A stretch of 64,000 nt of DNA from Dyella_B jejuensis (GTDB lineage Bacteria; Pseudomonadota; Gammaproteobacteria; Xanthomonadales; Rhodanobacteraceae). The position numbers and the translations under genes were made by a program. Location of the stretch: the NCBI RefSeq assembly GCF_044904675.1, contig NZ_JADIKJ010000017.1:116247-180246 (forward strand), read 5' to 3'. The notes beneath the pieces are model-generated. The model searched no databases. It was given only the letters and a program-made list of their open reading frames with translations, and was not told the origin of the DNA. Numbering within the stretch: the first letter of the stretch is position 1; every line of letters begins with the position of its first letter. Below, piece by piece: positions 7,707 through 16,087 of this stretch.

Positions 7707-9596
7707 CTAGATTTCTACCTGTGTGCCCAGCTCGATCAGTCGGTTGCCCGGAATCTGGAAGAACGCCGTGGCCGGCAAGGCATTGCGCGACATGAAGGCG
7801 AACAGGCGATCGCGCCACAAGGCCATGCCGGGGCGACGCTTGTCGGCCACTACGTTTTCGCGCGAAAGGAAGAAGGTGGTATCCATCAGGTCGAACGGCA
7901 ATCCGCTGCGCGCGCACTTGGACAGCGCGTAGGGAATGTTGGGATCCTCGGCGAAACCGAAGCGCAGCTCCAAGCCATAGAATTCGCCGTCCAGGGTAAT
8001 CAGATGGATGCGTTCCTCCACGTCGGCGACGGGCGACTCCAGGATTTCCACCGTCAACATCACGTTGCGTTCGTGCAGCACCTTGTTGTGCTTGAGGTTA
8101 TGCAGCAGCGCGTGCGGCACGGAGTTCTGGTTGGCGGTAAGGAACACCGCCGTACCCGGCACCCGCAGCGGCGGATGTTCGTTGATGTTCTCGATGAAAG
8201 GCAGCAAGGCCAGGCCGCCCTGTTTGATCTCGCGCACCACCAGCTCGCGGCCGCGGCGCCAGGTGGTCATCACCACGAATACCGCCAGGCCGAGCACCAG
8301 CGGGAACCAGCCGCCGTACTCCACCTTGATCAGGTTGGCGCTGAAGAACGAGATGTCGATGGTCAGCAGGCAGGCGCCGGCAACCAGCACGACCGGCAGG
8401 CGCCAGCCCCACTGATGACGTGCCACGAACAAGGCGAGCACCGTGGTGATGGTCATCGTGCCGGTCACGGCAATGCCGTAGGCCGCGCTCAGCCGTTCCG
8501 AACTGCCGAAGTGGAACACCGCGACCAGCACCATCACCAGCAGGAACGCATTCACCCACGGCACAAAGATCTGGCCGGACATCTCGCGTGACGTATGCAC
8601 CACCGGCATGCGCATCGAATAGCCCAGCGACATCGCCTCGCGCGTCATCGAGAACGCGCCGGAGATCACCGCCTGCGACGCGATCACCGTTGCCACGCAG
8701 GCCAGGCCGATCATCGGATACAGCAGCATGGACGGCACCAGCTTGAAGAACGGGTTGTCGATCGCCTCGGGATGTTCCAGCAGCAGCGCGCCCTGGCCGA
8801 AATAATTGAGGATCAGCGCCGGCAGCACGAAGTTGAACCAAGCCAGCCGGATCGGCCGCTTGCCGAAATGCCCCATGTCGGCGTACAGCGCCTCGGCGCC
8901 GGTCAGCGCCAGCACCACGCCGCCCAGGGCGACGAACGCCTGCACGCCATGCGTCTGGAAGAAGTGGAACCCGTAGCTGGGCAGTACCGCCCACAGCACA
9001 TGCGGATTGCGCGCGATCATCATGACGCCGAGCACGGCAATGACGATGAACCACACCACCATCACCGGTCCGAACAGCCGCCCTACCCGTTCGGTGCCAT
9101 AGCGCTGCAGCGCGAACAACAGGAACAGGATGACCGCGGTGACCGGCACCACCCACTGCGCCAGCCCCGGCGCGGCGACCTTTACGCCCTCGACGGCGGA
9201 CAACACCGAGATCGCCGGCGTAATCACGCCGTCGCCATAGAACAGCGACGCACCGAAAATGCCGATGATCGCCAGCAGCCAGCGCAGTTTGGGCTTACCG
9301 CCCACGCCGCGCAGGGCCAGCGCCATCAATGCCATGATGCCGCCCTCGCCTTTGTTGTCGGCGCGCATGATGAACACCACGTACTTCAGCGACACCACGA
9401 TGATCTGCGCCCAGAAGATCAGCGACAGCACGCCATAGATGCTTTCGTGCGTGGCATGCATGCCATCGTGGCTGAGCGTGGTCTGCAAGGTATAGAGCGG
9501 ACTGGTGCCGATGTCGCCGTACACCACGCCGATGGCGCCCAGCGACAATGCGGCCAGCCGCTTCCTGGTTTCGGCCTCGGCTGCGCCGTAATGCAT
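7707..9596 (-). CDS. kup: Low-affinity potassium transporter Kup
   Basis: Kup is an inner-membrane K+/H+ symporter of the KUP/HAK/KT family. The product (629 residues from the ATG at 9596) begins with the family hallmark LAALSLGAIGVVYGDIGTSP, has about twelve membrane helices up to roughly residue 430, and a hydrophilic C-terminal domain that includes TAVFLTAN and the terminal NRLIELGTQVEI. A GTG at 9608 with GGGAG six bases upstream is an equally good start, and a TTG at 9614 overlaps the ruvA stop. It lies between ruvA and ruvB and is probably cotranscribed with ruvCA. Confidence 0.93.
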   Translation of the reverse strand: MHYGAAEAETRKRLAALSLGAIGVVYGDIGTSPLYTLQTTLSHDGMHATHESIYGVLSLIFWAQIIVVSLKYVVFIMRADNKGEGGIMALMALALRGVGGKPKLRWLLAIIGIFGASLFYGDGVITPAISVLSAVEGVKVAAPGLAQWVVPVTAVILFLLFALQRYGTERVGRLFGPVMVVWFIVIAVLGVMMIARNPHVLWAVLPSYGFHFFQTHGVQAFVALGGVVLALTGAEALYADMGHFGKRPIRLAWFNFVLPALILNYFGQGALLLEHPEAIDNPFFKLVPSMLLYPMIGLACVATVIASQAVISGAFSMTREAMSLGYSMRMPVVHTSREMSGQIFVPWVNAFLLVMVLVAVFHFGSSERLSAAYGIAVTGTMTITTVLALFVARHQWGWRLPVVLVAGACLLTIDISFFSANLIKVEYGGWFPLVLGLAVFVVMTTWRRGRELVVREIKQGGLALLPFIENINEHPPLRVPGTAVFLTANQNSVPHALLHNLKHNKVLHERNVMLTVEILESPVADVEERIHLITLDGEFYGLELRFGFAEDPNIPYALSKCARSGLPFDLMDTTFFLSRENVVADKRRPGMALWRDRLFAFMSRNALPATAFFQIPGNRLIELGTQVEI

Positions 9597-9610
9597 GTCA
9601 TGACCCACGA

Positions 9611-10207
9611 TCAACTCCCGAGCGCGGCGCGCAGCGCCTTGCGGATGATGGTTTCGGCGCTGTCGCCCGGTTCGGCAACTTTTTGCACCAGCCGCGTGAC
9701 TTCGGCCGGCTTGTAGCCCAACTGCTGCAACGCCACGGTGGCTTCGGCGGACGGATCGAGCGGCGCATCGCTACGCGCGGACATGCCGGGCAAGCTGGTG
9801 CCCAGGCCATCCACGCGGTCGCGCAGTTCCACCACGATGCGCTCGGCGGTCTTCTTGCCGATGCCTGGAATCTTGGTCAACGCCACCACATCGCCCGCCT
9901 GCACCAGGCGCGCGAAATCCTGCGTCGACACCCCCGACAGCACGGCCAGCGAAATCTTCGCGCCGATACCGCTGACTTTCTGCAGGCTGCGGAACAATGC
10001 GCGCTCCGACTCGTGCAGGAATCCATACAGCGCCACGCTGTCTTCCTTTACCGCGTAATGCGTGAGCAAGGTCACTTCCTTGCCGGTAGCGGGCAGGTCG
10101 TAGATGGTGGACATCGGCGCTTCCAGCTCGTAGCCCACGCCACCCACTTCCACCAGCAGCCACGGTGGCTGCTTCGAAATCAGCGTGCCTCTAAGTCGGC
10201 CGATCAC
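9611..10207 (-). CDS. ruvA: Holliday junction DNA helicase subunit RuvA
   Basis: RuvA is the tetrameric junction-binding protein that loads RuvB. The 198-residue product starts with the family N-terminus MIGRLRGTL when GTG at 10207 is used; this codon overlaps the ruvC stop (GTGA), a coupled-translation arrangement. The OB-fold domain covers residues 1-65, two helix-hairpin-helix motifs follow (VSGIGAKISLAVL and IPGIGKKTAERIVVEL), then a flexible linker and a C-terminal RuvB-binding domain (LQQLGYKPAEVTRLV). An ATG at 10222 would add five residues that other RuvA proteins lack. Confidence 0.95.
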   Translation of the reverse strand: MIGRLRGTLISKQPPWLLVEVGGVGYELEAPMSTIYDLPATGKEVTLLTHYAVKEDSVALYGFLHESERALFRSLQKVSGIGAKISLAVLSGVSTQDFARLVQAGDVVALTKIPGIGKKTAERIVVELRDRVDGLGTSLPGMSARSDAPLDPSAEATVALQQLGYKPAEVTRLVQKVAEPGDSAETIIRKALRAALGS

Positions 10208-10725
10208 CAGCGACGCCTCCATGCAGTGCGCGCAATACCCACGCGCTCGAGACTGGAACGGGTATGCGCGTGCGCCACGGCGATCGCCAGCGCGTCGGCC
10301 GCGTCCGCCTGGATCGGCCCCTTCAGGCCGAGCAAGATGCCGATCATGTGCTGCACCTGGCTCTTGTCGCTGCGGCCACCGCCGACCACCGCTTTCTTTA
10401 CTTCGGTGGCCGCGTATTCGTGCACCGCGATACCCCGATGCACCACCGCGCAGATCGCGGCGCCGCGCGCCTGCCCGAGCTTGAGCGCCGAATCGGCGTT
10501 GCGCGCCATGAACACGCGCTCGATGCCGCATTCGACCGGGCGGTGCGCCGCGATGACGTCATCGACCCCTTCGAAAATGCGCTTCAGGCGCTGCGGGAAG
10601 CTGTCCTCGCCGGCTACCGCCAGGGCCACATGAAACACATGCGACAGCTTGCCGGCCGCATCGACATCGACAATGCCGATGCCCGTGCGCTGGCTGCCCG
10701 GATCAATGCCTAGGATGCGAATCAT
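10204..10725 (-). CDS. ruvC: Holliday junction resolvase RuvC
   Basis: RuvC is the dimeric endonuclease that cuts Holliday junctions. The 173-residue product has the N-terminal GIDPGSQRTG with the first catalytic Asp (residue 8), the ECGIERVF glutamate, and the C-terminal acidic cluster in QADAADALAIAVAH. The basic patch GGGRSDKSQVQHM is also present. It is the first of the ruvC-ruvA-kup series and starts 33 bases after yebC, so it is probably in the same transcript. Confidence 0.95.
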   Translation of the reverse strand: MIRILGIDPGSQRTGIGIVDVDAAGKLSHVFHVALAVAGEDSFPQRLKRIFEGVDDVIAAHRPVECGIERVFMARNADSALKLGQARGAAICAVVHRGIAVHEYAATEVKKAVVGGGRSDKSQVQHMIGILLGLKGPIQADAADALAIAVAHAHTRSSLERVGIARTAWRRRW

Positions 10726-10757
10726 CGCGAGCTGGCCAGCGGCAACGGCATCGTCAT

Positions 10758-11489
10758 TTAGCCGGCGTCGGCCGGCAGCAAGGCGTTGTGATAGACCTCG
10801 CTGACGTCATCGAGCGAATCGAGCTTTTCCAGCAGGTCGGTGAGCGTTTCGAGCGCCTCGCCGGTGACCGCCGCGCGATTGTTCGGGCGCATCACCACGC
10901 CGGCGTGTTGCGCATCGAGCTTGGCATCGATGAGTGCCTGCTGCACGGTCTCGAAGTTTTCCGGCGCGCAGAGCACGGTGCTTTCGCCGTTTTCGTTGAT
11001 GACATCGTCCGCGCCAGCTTCGAGCGCCGCCTCCAGCACCTTTTCCTCCGCCGCCGCATCGCCGCCGGTGGCAAACACCAGCTCGCCGCAACGGGTGAAC
11101 TGGAATGCCACCGAGCCGCTGGTGCCCAGGTTGCCGCCGTGCTTGGTCAGCGCATGGCGCACGTCGGCGACGGTCCGGGTGGGATTGTCGGTGAAGCACT
11201 CGATGATCAGCGCAATGCCGGCCGGGCCATAGCCCTCGTAGCGCAGCTCTTCCATCTTTGCGCCGCCATCGGCGCCGGAGCCGCGCTTGATCGCGCGCTC
11301 GATGGTGTCCTTGGACATGTTGGCGGTCAGCGCCTTGTCCACGGCCGCGCGCAGGCGCGGGTTGAGCGCCGGGTCGGCCACGCCGGCACGGGTGGCGACG
11401 GTAATTTCGCGGATCAGCTTGGTGAACACCTTGGCGCGCTTGGCGTCTTCGGCATTCTTGCGACCTTCGATGGACGGCCCTCTACCCAT
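10758..11489 (-). CDS. yebC: YebC/PmpR-family regulatory or translation-associated protein
   Basis: The 243-residue product begins MGRGPSIEGRKNAEDAKRAK, close to the standard start of the YebC/TACO1 family, and contains AGVADPALNPRLRAAVDKA and the acidic C-terminal domain with EGYGPAG. Family members have been described as DNA-binding regulators of recombination and quorum genes and as ribosome-associated factors that relieve stalling; which role applies here cannot be read from sequence. It lies directly upstream of ruvC in the usual order. Confidence 0.93.
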   Translation of the reverse strand: MGRGPSIEGRKNAEDAKRAKVFTKLIREITVATRAGVADPALNPRLRAAVDKALTANMSKDTIERAIKRGSGADGGAKMEELRYEGYGPAGIALIIECFTDNPTRTVADVRHALTKHGGNLGTSGSVAFQFTRCGELVFATGGDAAAEEKVLEAALEAGADDVINENGESTVLCAPENFETVQQALIDAKLDAQHAGVVMRPNNRAAVTGEALETLTDLLEKLDSLDDVSEVYHNALLPADAG

Positions 11490-11591
11490 GGCGATTCCTG
11501 GTTGGATCCAATGACAAGCGGGCGATTTTACTGCATTGCGGGATGCCGGGACCGGCGCCGGCGTATCGCCACCGAATGTAGGGCTTGGCGC

Positions 11592-12245
11592 TCACGAGGC
11601 GCGCTCGTCCGCGCCCGGCCCGTTGGCATCGAAGCGGCCTTCGCGCAGGAACTGGGTGGTCAGCCGCGCCACTTCGGCCGAAAGCAGCAGGCCGGTATGG
11701 CTGGTCTCGACCACGCAATGGCCGGCCAGGCCTGGCAGCAGGGTTTCTTCCACGGCGATGGTGCCATCGTGTTGGCCCTCGATATGGCTGAGCATGGCGC
11801 CCAGTCCGATCGGGGTGCAGCCGGCAATGACCCCGACCTCGCGCGAGCCGTGCCATGCCTCCAGCCCCTGTTCCAGCAGGTCGCGGTTATGTCCCAGCAG
11901 AACCTCCCCGCCGCGGCCCCAGCCGGCGAAGGCGCGCGCCGCCGCACTGCCCTTCAGCGGCGATCCGAGGCAGACGATACGCCCTGGCGGCAGATCTTCG
12001 GACTCCAGGCAAGCCCGCAGCGCCAGCAGGCCGCCAAGGCTGTGCCCCACCAGGTGCACCGGGCCGGGCGCGCAGTCGAGCATCCCCGTGTGCAGGCGCG
12101 CCAGGATGTGCTGCTGCGTCGCCGCCACGCTCATGTAGTCGAAGCGGTGGACGCGAAAACCTGCTTCCATCAGGCGCCGATGCAGCAGCCCCAGCGCGAA
12201 GCCGCGCATCCACAGGCCGTGCAACAGGATGATGTGTTCGGTCAT
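11592..12245 (-). CDS. alpha/beta hydrolase, lipase/PGAP1-like
   Basis: The 217-residue product starts with IILLHGLWMRG (oxyanion-hole HG motif) and has the nucleophile elbow VHLVGHSLGGLLAL with its Ser near residue 69. A late histidine in VVETSHTGLLLS is the likely third member of the triad, and an Asp in QHDGTI is the likely second. No signal peptide is seen, so it should be cytoplasmic. It resembles small esterases of the PGAP1/triacylglycerol-lipase type; the substrate is unknown. It stands alone between yebC and aspS on the same strand. Confidence 0.8.
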   Translation of the reverse strand: MTEHIILLHGLWMRGFALGLLHRRLMEAGFRVHRFDYMSVAATQQHILARLHTGMLDCAPGPVHLVGHSLGGLLALRACLESEDLPPGRIVCLGSPLKGSAAARAFAGWGRGGEVLLGHNRDLLEQGLEAWHGSREVGVIAGCTPIGLGAMLSHIEGQHDGTIAVEETLLPGLAGHCVVETSHTGLLLSAEVARLTTQFLREGRFDANGPGADERAS

Positions 12246-12276
12246 GGCTTCCTAATCTCGCCGCAGCCGGTCAGCG

Positions 12277-12410
12277 CCTCTTCCCTCCGGGAAGGAGGGC
12301 GGGATGCGGGGTCACGCTCGCGATGGACTTCAATCATGCGCCGCCCTGAGTCACTTTTGACGCAAGCTTGCCCCTCACCTCGATCCTCTCCCCGGAGGGG
12401 AGAGGAAGCT
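12277..12410. repeat. BIME-like inverted pair of repeat units
   Basis: Two related hairpin units face each other. The left unit, around 12277-12322, folds at CCTTCCCTCC-type sequence and runs into GATGCGGGGTCACGCTCGCG. The right unit (12361-12410) has a perfect 9-bp stem, CCTCTCCCC/GGGGAGAGG, at 12385-12405. The same unit recurs near 14.35, 29.0-29.4 and 39.3 kb. The right hairpin lies 5-30 bases past the aspS stop and may also act as its transcript end. Confidence 0.7.
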
Positions 12411-12414
12411 CAAC

Positions 12415-14187
12415 TCAAGCCTTGGTCGCCTCGGTGGCAGCCACCGCTACGTGCAGCTCTTTCAACTGCGCCTCGCCGACCGGCGACGGCGCATCGGTCA
12501 TCAGGTCTTGTGCACTGGTCGTCTTGGGGAACGCGATCACATCGCGGATCGATTCGGTGCCCGCCATCAGCGCCGCGATGCGATCGATGCCGAAGGCCAG
12601 GCCTCCGTGCGGCGGCGCGCCGAACTTCAGAGCCTTGAGCAGGAAGCCGAATTTCATTTCCGCCTCCTCCGCGCCGATGCCGAGCAGTTCGAACACCGCG
12701 CTCTGCATGTCGGGGCGATGGATACGGATCGAACCGCCGCCGATCTCGTTGCCGTTGAGCACCATGTCATAGCCGCGGCTTACCGCGACGGCCGCATGGG
12801 CGCGCAGATCGGCGATATCGTCGACCTTGGGTGCGGTGAACGGATGATGCAGGGCGACGAAGCGCTTTTCTTCGTCGTCGTACTCGAACATCGGGAAGTC
12901 GGTGACCCACAGCGGCTTCCAGCTGTTTTCGACCAGGCCGCGATCCTTGCCGACCTTCAGGCGCAACGCGCCCATGAAATCGGTGACGGTTTTCCACTTG
13001 CCCGCGCCAAGGAACAGCATGTCGCCGGACTCGGCCCCGGTCGCCTTCAGCACCGCGTCGAGCGCCGCATCGTCGAGGAATTTCGCTACCGGCGAATGGA
13101 CGCCCTCGCGCCCCTTGCCGAGGTCTTCCACCTTGATCCAGGCCAGGCCCTTCGCGCCATATTTGGCAACGTATTCGGTGAGCTGGTCGATCTCCTTGCG
13201 GCTCAGCGTGGCGCCGCCCGGCACGCGCAGCGCGGCCACCCGGCCGGCCGGATCATTGGCCGGTTCGGCAAACACCTTGAATTCGACCTGCTTGAGCGCG
13301 TCGGCCACGTCGACCAATTCCAGCGCGATGCGCAGGTCTGGCTTGTCGGAACCGAAACGGCGCATCGCCTCCGCCCAGGTCATGCGCGGGAAGACGGCGG
13401 CCAGTTCCACCTCCACCACTTCCTTGAACACGTGGCGGATCAGGCCCTCGACGAAATCCTGCACGTCCTGTTCTTCGACGAAGGCGAATTCGAGATCGAG
13501 CTGGGTGAATTCCGGCTGGCGGTCGGCGCGCAGGTCTTCGTCGCGGAAGCAGCGGGCGATCTGATAGTAGCGATCGAAACCGGCCATCATCAGGATCTGC
13601 TTGAACAACTGCGGCGACTGCGGCAAGGCATAGAACTGGCCCGGATGCACACGGCTGGGCACCAGGTAATCGCGCGCGCCTTCCGGCGTGGCCTTGGTAA
13701 GGATCGGGGTTTCAATATCCTGGAAGCCGCGCGCATCCAGGTAGCGGCGCAGCGCCTGCACCAGCTTGATGCGGGTGCGCAGCATCGCCTGCATGTCGGG
13801 GCGGCGCAGATCGAGGTAGCGGTAGGTCATCCGCATGTCCTCGTTGGGATGCTCGTGCAACGCGAATGGCAGGTCCTTCGCGGCGTTGAGAATCTGCACC
13901 TGCTCGGCCAGCAGCTCGACCGTGCCGGTCTTGAGCTTGTCGTTGGCCGACAGGCGCTTGCGGATGCTGCCGGTGACGCGCACGCAATATTCATAGCCCA
14001 GCTCGCCGGCAACAGCGAAAGCGGCGGCGTTCTCGCGCTCGATCACCACCTGGGCCAGGCCCTCGTGGTCGCGCAGGTCGACGAAGGCGACGTGGCTTTG
14101 CAGGCGCAGGGTATTGACCCAGCCGCACAAGGTAACGGTCTGGCCGACCAGCGACTCATTGATAAGGCCGCAGTAATGCGTGCGCAT
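12415..14187 (-). CDS. aspS: Aspartate--tRNA ligase
   Basis: AspS is a class II aminoacyl-tRNA synthetase. The 590-residue product has the N-terminal OB-fold anticodon domain (CGWVNTLRLQSHVAFVDLRD), the catalytic core with motif 2 (FRDEDLRADRQPEFTQLDLE) and motif 3 (GLAFGIDRIAALM), and the bacterial GAD insertion between them. Motif 1 lies around RYLDLRRPDMQAML. The ATG at 14187 (MRTHYCGLIN) matches family starts, so the upstream frame was excluded. The ending is Ala/Lys-rich and normal. Confidence 0.97.
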   Translation of the reverse strand: MRTHYCGLINESLVGQTVTLCGWVNTLRLQSHVAFVDLRDHEGLAQVVIERENAAAFAVAGELGYEYCVRVTGSIRKRLSANDKLKTGTVELLAEQVQILNAAKDLPFALHEHPNEDMRMTYRYLDLRRPDMQAMLRTRIKLVQALRRYLDARGFQDIETPILTKATPEGARDYLVPSRVHPGQFYALPQSPQLFKQILMMAGFDRYYQIARCFRDEDLRADRQPEFTQLDLEFAFVEEQDVQDFVEGLIRHVFKEVVEVELAAVFPRMTWAEAMRRFGSDKPDLRIALELVDVADALKQVEFKVFAEPANDPAGRVAALRVPGGATLSRKEIDQLTEYVAKYGAKGLAWIKVEDLGKGREGVHSPVAKFLDDAALDAVLKATGAESGDMLFLGAGKWKTVTDFMGALRLKVGKDRGLVENSWKPLWVTDFPMFEYDDEEKRFVALHHPFTAPKVDDIADLRAHAAVAVSRGYDMVLNGNEIGGGSIRIHRPDMQSAVFELLGIGAEEAEMKFGFLLKALKFGAPPHGGLAFGIDRIAALMAGTESIRDVIAFPKTTSAQDLMTDAPSPVGEAQLKELHVAVAATEATKA

Positions 14188-14340
14188 ACGAAAAGGGACT
14201 CCGGGCCGCCAGGGCGGCGAATCAGGCATGGAAAAGGCCCGGAATCTTAGCACCGTTGAAGCAAGGCTCTTTGCATCTGGGGCAGGGACTGGCTCCGATC
14301 TTCCATCAAAGCACGCTCTCCATTACTCCTGCAGCGCGGC

Positions 14341-14386
14341 TGTCCCTTCGTCCCAGCCTTCTTCCCCGAGGGGGAGAAGAGGCTCG
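14341..14386. repeat. single copy of the dispersed hairpin repeat
   Basis: The sequence CTTCTTCCCCGAGGGGGAGAAG, read only as its hairpin arms CTTCTTCCCC and GGGGAGAAG around 14360-14379, belongs to the same family as the pairs at 12.3, 29.0 and 39.3 kb. It begins with TCCCTTCGTCCCAGCC, the degenerate flank of the family. It sits between fmdB and aspS on the minus strand, close behind the fmdB stop, and could serve as an end-of-transcript hairpin. No inverted partner unit was seen. Confidence 0.55.
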
Positions 14387-14397
14387 CGTTTTAGTAC

Positions 14398-14724
14398 TTA
14401 TTCGCTGGGCGCGGACGTGCTGGCCGGTTTGCTTTCCTTCGCGGCCGGCTTGCTTTCGGCGGATGCCGGCGCCGGGGCTGGAGCGCTCTCCGCCGGCTTG
14501 CTGGCGGCCGCATCGCCAGCCAGGTTGCGTTTCTTGTCGCCGTCTTTCTTGAAATCGGTTTCGTACCAGCCGCCGCCGGCCAGCCGGAACTGGGGCGCGC
14601 TCAACTGGCGCTGCACCTGCGCCGCGCCGCAGGACGGGCAATCGGACGGATCAGGATCGGACAGCTTCTGCAGCCGGTCGAAACGATGGCCGCAGGCGTT
14701 GCACTGGAATTCGTAGATGGGCAT
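14398..14724 (-). CDS. FmdB-family zinc ribbon protein
   Basis: The 108-residue product begins MPIYEFQCNACGHRFD and carries a second CPSCG knuckle (CXXC-X24-CXXC), the zinc-ribbon fold of the FmdB/CxxC_CxxC_SSSS family. A low-complexity tail rich in Ala, Pro, Ser and Lys follows from about residue 65. The ATG at 14724 has GGAG about 9 bases upstream; the GTG at 14730 is less likely. The function of the family is unknown; it is often found just upstream of aspS, as here. Confidence 0.85.
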   Translation of the reverse strand: MPIYEFQCNACGHRFDRLQKLSDPDPSDCPSCGAAQVQRQLSAPQFRLAGGGWYETDFKKDGDKKRNLAGDAAASKPAESAPAPAPASAESKPAAKESKPASTSAPSE

Positions 14725-14807
14725 GGACACACACTCCGCTATGCCATGGCCGAGAGCCGATGGCAGCCGGTGATTATCGGGCCAGCAGCGGCGATTTCAA
14801 CCGGGCC

Positions 14808-15530
14808 TCAGCGTACCGCCAGGACGATCAGCACCACCGCTTCGATCATTTCGGCCATGGCACCGGCCGTATCGCCGGTGACACCGCCCAGCCGCCGCAG
14901 GCACGCCTGTCGCCAGACGGCAAACACGATCGCCGCGGCCAGCAGCGCCAGCAGGCCATGCCATCGGCCGAGCAAGCAAAAGCCGGCGGTGACGGCCAGC
15001 GCCACCGCGCACGCATTGCGCGGCGCCGCGGCCAGCGCCGAGCCCAAGCCGCCGCTGCGCACATAGGGCGTGGTCAGGAACAAGGCGGTGAGCGCGGCGC
15101 GCGCCAGCAATGGCGCCAGCACCAAAGCGGACCATGGAGCCGCCCGCAGGCTGGCGAGCGCGGCGAACTTCAGCAGCAATACCAGCACCAACGCCACCAC
15201 CCCGGCTGGGCCGCAGCGCGGATCTTTCATGATGTCCAGGGTCTTTTCGCGATCGCCGAGGCCGCCGATCCAGGCATCGGCACTGTCGGCCAGCCCGTCC
15301 AGGTGCAACGCGCCGGTCAGCGCCACCCACGCCGCCACCACGACGGCGGCCGACAGCACGCGCGCCGTATCGCGCAACAGCCACGCGAGCACTGCCAATA
15401 GCAGGCCGATCAACAGGCCGACCAGCGGGTACCATGCCAGCGACGCGGTCCGCGCGCGCGCATCGTCGCAAGCACCGGCCGGCGCCGGCAACCGGGTGAG
15501 AAAAGCGATGGCCGCCCACAGGCCATTCAT
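14808..15530 (-). CDS. cobS: Adenosylcobinamide-GDP ribazoletransferase CobS
   Basis: CobS joins adenosylcobinamide-GDP and alpha-ribazole at the inner membrane, completing the nucleotide loop of cobalamin. The 240-residue product is highly hydrophobic, with about six membrane segments, and carries the family motif HLDGLADSADAWIGG (about residues 75-89) followed by MKDPRCGPAGVVAL. The ATG at 15530 overlaps the cobC stop as ATGA, so translation is probably coupled. It is the last gene of the operon led by the cobalamin riboswitch at 23.7 kb. Confidence 0.95.
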   Translation of the reverse strand: MNGLWAAIAFLTRLPAPAGACDDARARTASLAWYPLVGLLIGLLLAVLAWLLRDTARVLSAAVVVAAWVALTGALHLDGLADSADAWIGGLGDREKTLDIMKDPRCGPAGVVALVLVLLLKFAALASLRAAPWSALVLAPLLARAALTALFLTTPYVRSGGLGSALAAAPRNACAVALAVTAGFCLLGRWHGLLALLAAAIVFAVWRQACLRRLGGVTGDTAGAMAEMIEAVVLIVLAVR

Positions 15531-16087
15531 CGCACGCTCACCGCCGCACGCCAGGGCAGCGCATGCAGCGAAGCATGCGGCACGTCGATGCCGGCCATGT
15601 CGCCGTAGCTGCGCTTTTCCACCAGGCAACGCAACAAGCGGATGGCGCCGCCGTGGGTGATCACCAGCACTCGTCGATCGGGAGCTTGCGCGGCGACGTC
15701 GTCGAGCGCCGCGCCGAGCCGCTCGCGAAACGCCGCGAAGGTCTCCGCGCCCGGCGGCGGATGCGCCACCGGATCGGCCCAGAACTGCGCCAATGCATCG
15801 CCTTGCTGTTCGGCGATCCGTTCGATCGGCATGCCCTGCCACGTGCCGAAATGGTATTCGGCCAGCCGCGCATCGAGATGCAAAGGCACGCCGCGCGCCA
15901 GCGACAATTCCTGCGCGAACGCGGCGCAACGTTGCAGCGTGGATGAAACGATGAGGTCCCACGCGCGTCCTTCGACCGCCGCGCGCAGTTGTGCCCAGCC
16001 GGCATCGCTCAAGGCATCATCGAGCTGGCCGCGATAGCTGCGCTGCCCGGTATCACCGTGACGCAGCAGGTCGATGCGCGCGCTCAT
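15527..16087 (-). CDS. cobC: Alpha-ribazole phosphatase-type histidine phosphatase
   Basis: The 186-residue product has the histidine phosphatase signature LLRHGDTGQ (catalytic His near residue 9) and the second active-site segment LVITHGGAIRLLRC. In cobalamin operons this family removes the 5'-phosphate in nucleotide-loop assembly (CobC). It overlaps cobS by ATGA at its end and cobT by ATGA at its start, placing it within the coupled operon. General phosphoglycerate-mutase-type phosphatase activity cannot be excluded from sequence alone, but the context is strong. Confidence 0.88.
   Translation of the reverse strand: MSARIDLLRHGDTGQRSYRGQLDDALSDAGWAQLRAAVEGRAWDLIVSSTLQRCAAFAQELSLARGVPLHLDARLAEYHFGTWQGMPIERIAEQQGDALAQFWADPVAHPPPGAETFAAFRERLGAALDDVAAQAPDRRVLVITHGGAIRLLRCLVEKRSYGDMAGIDVPHASLHALPWRAAVSVR

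Noticed and set aside
10788..12638. 616-codon open frame on the plus strand opposite yebC and the lipase-like gene
   Set aside because: It is antisense to two well-supported genes, has no recognisable domain and is typical of GC-rich shadow frames.
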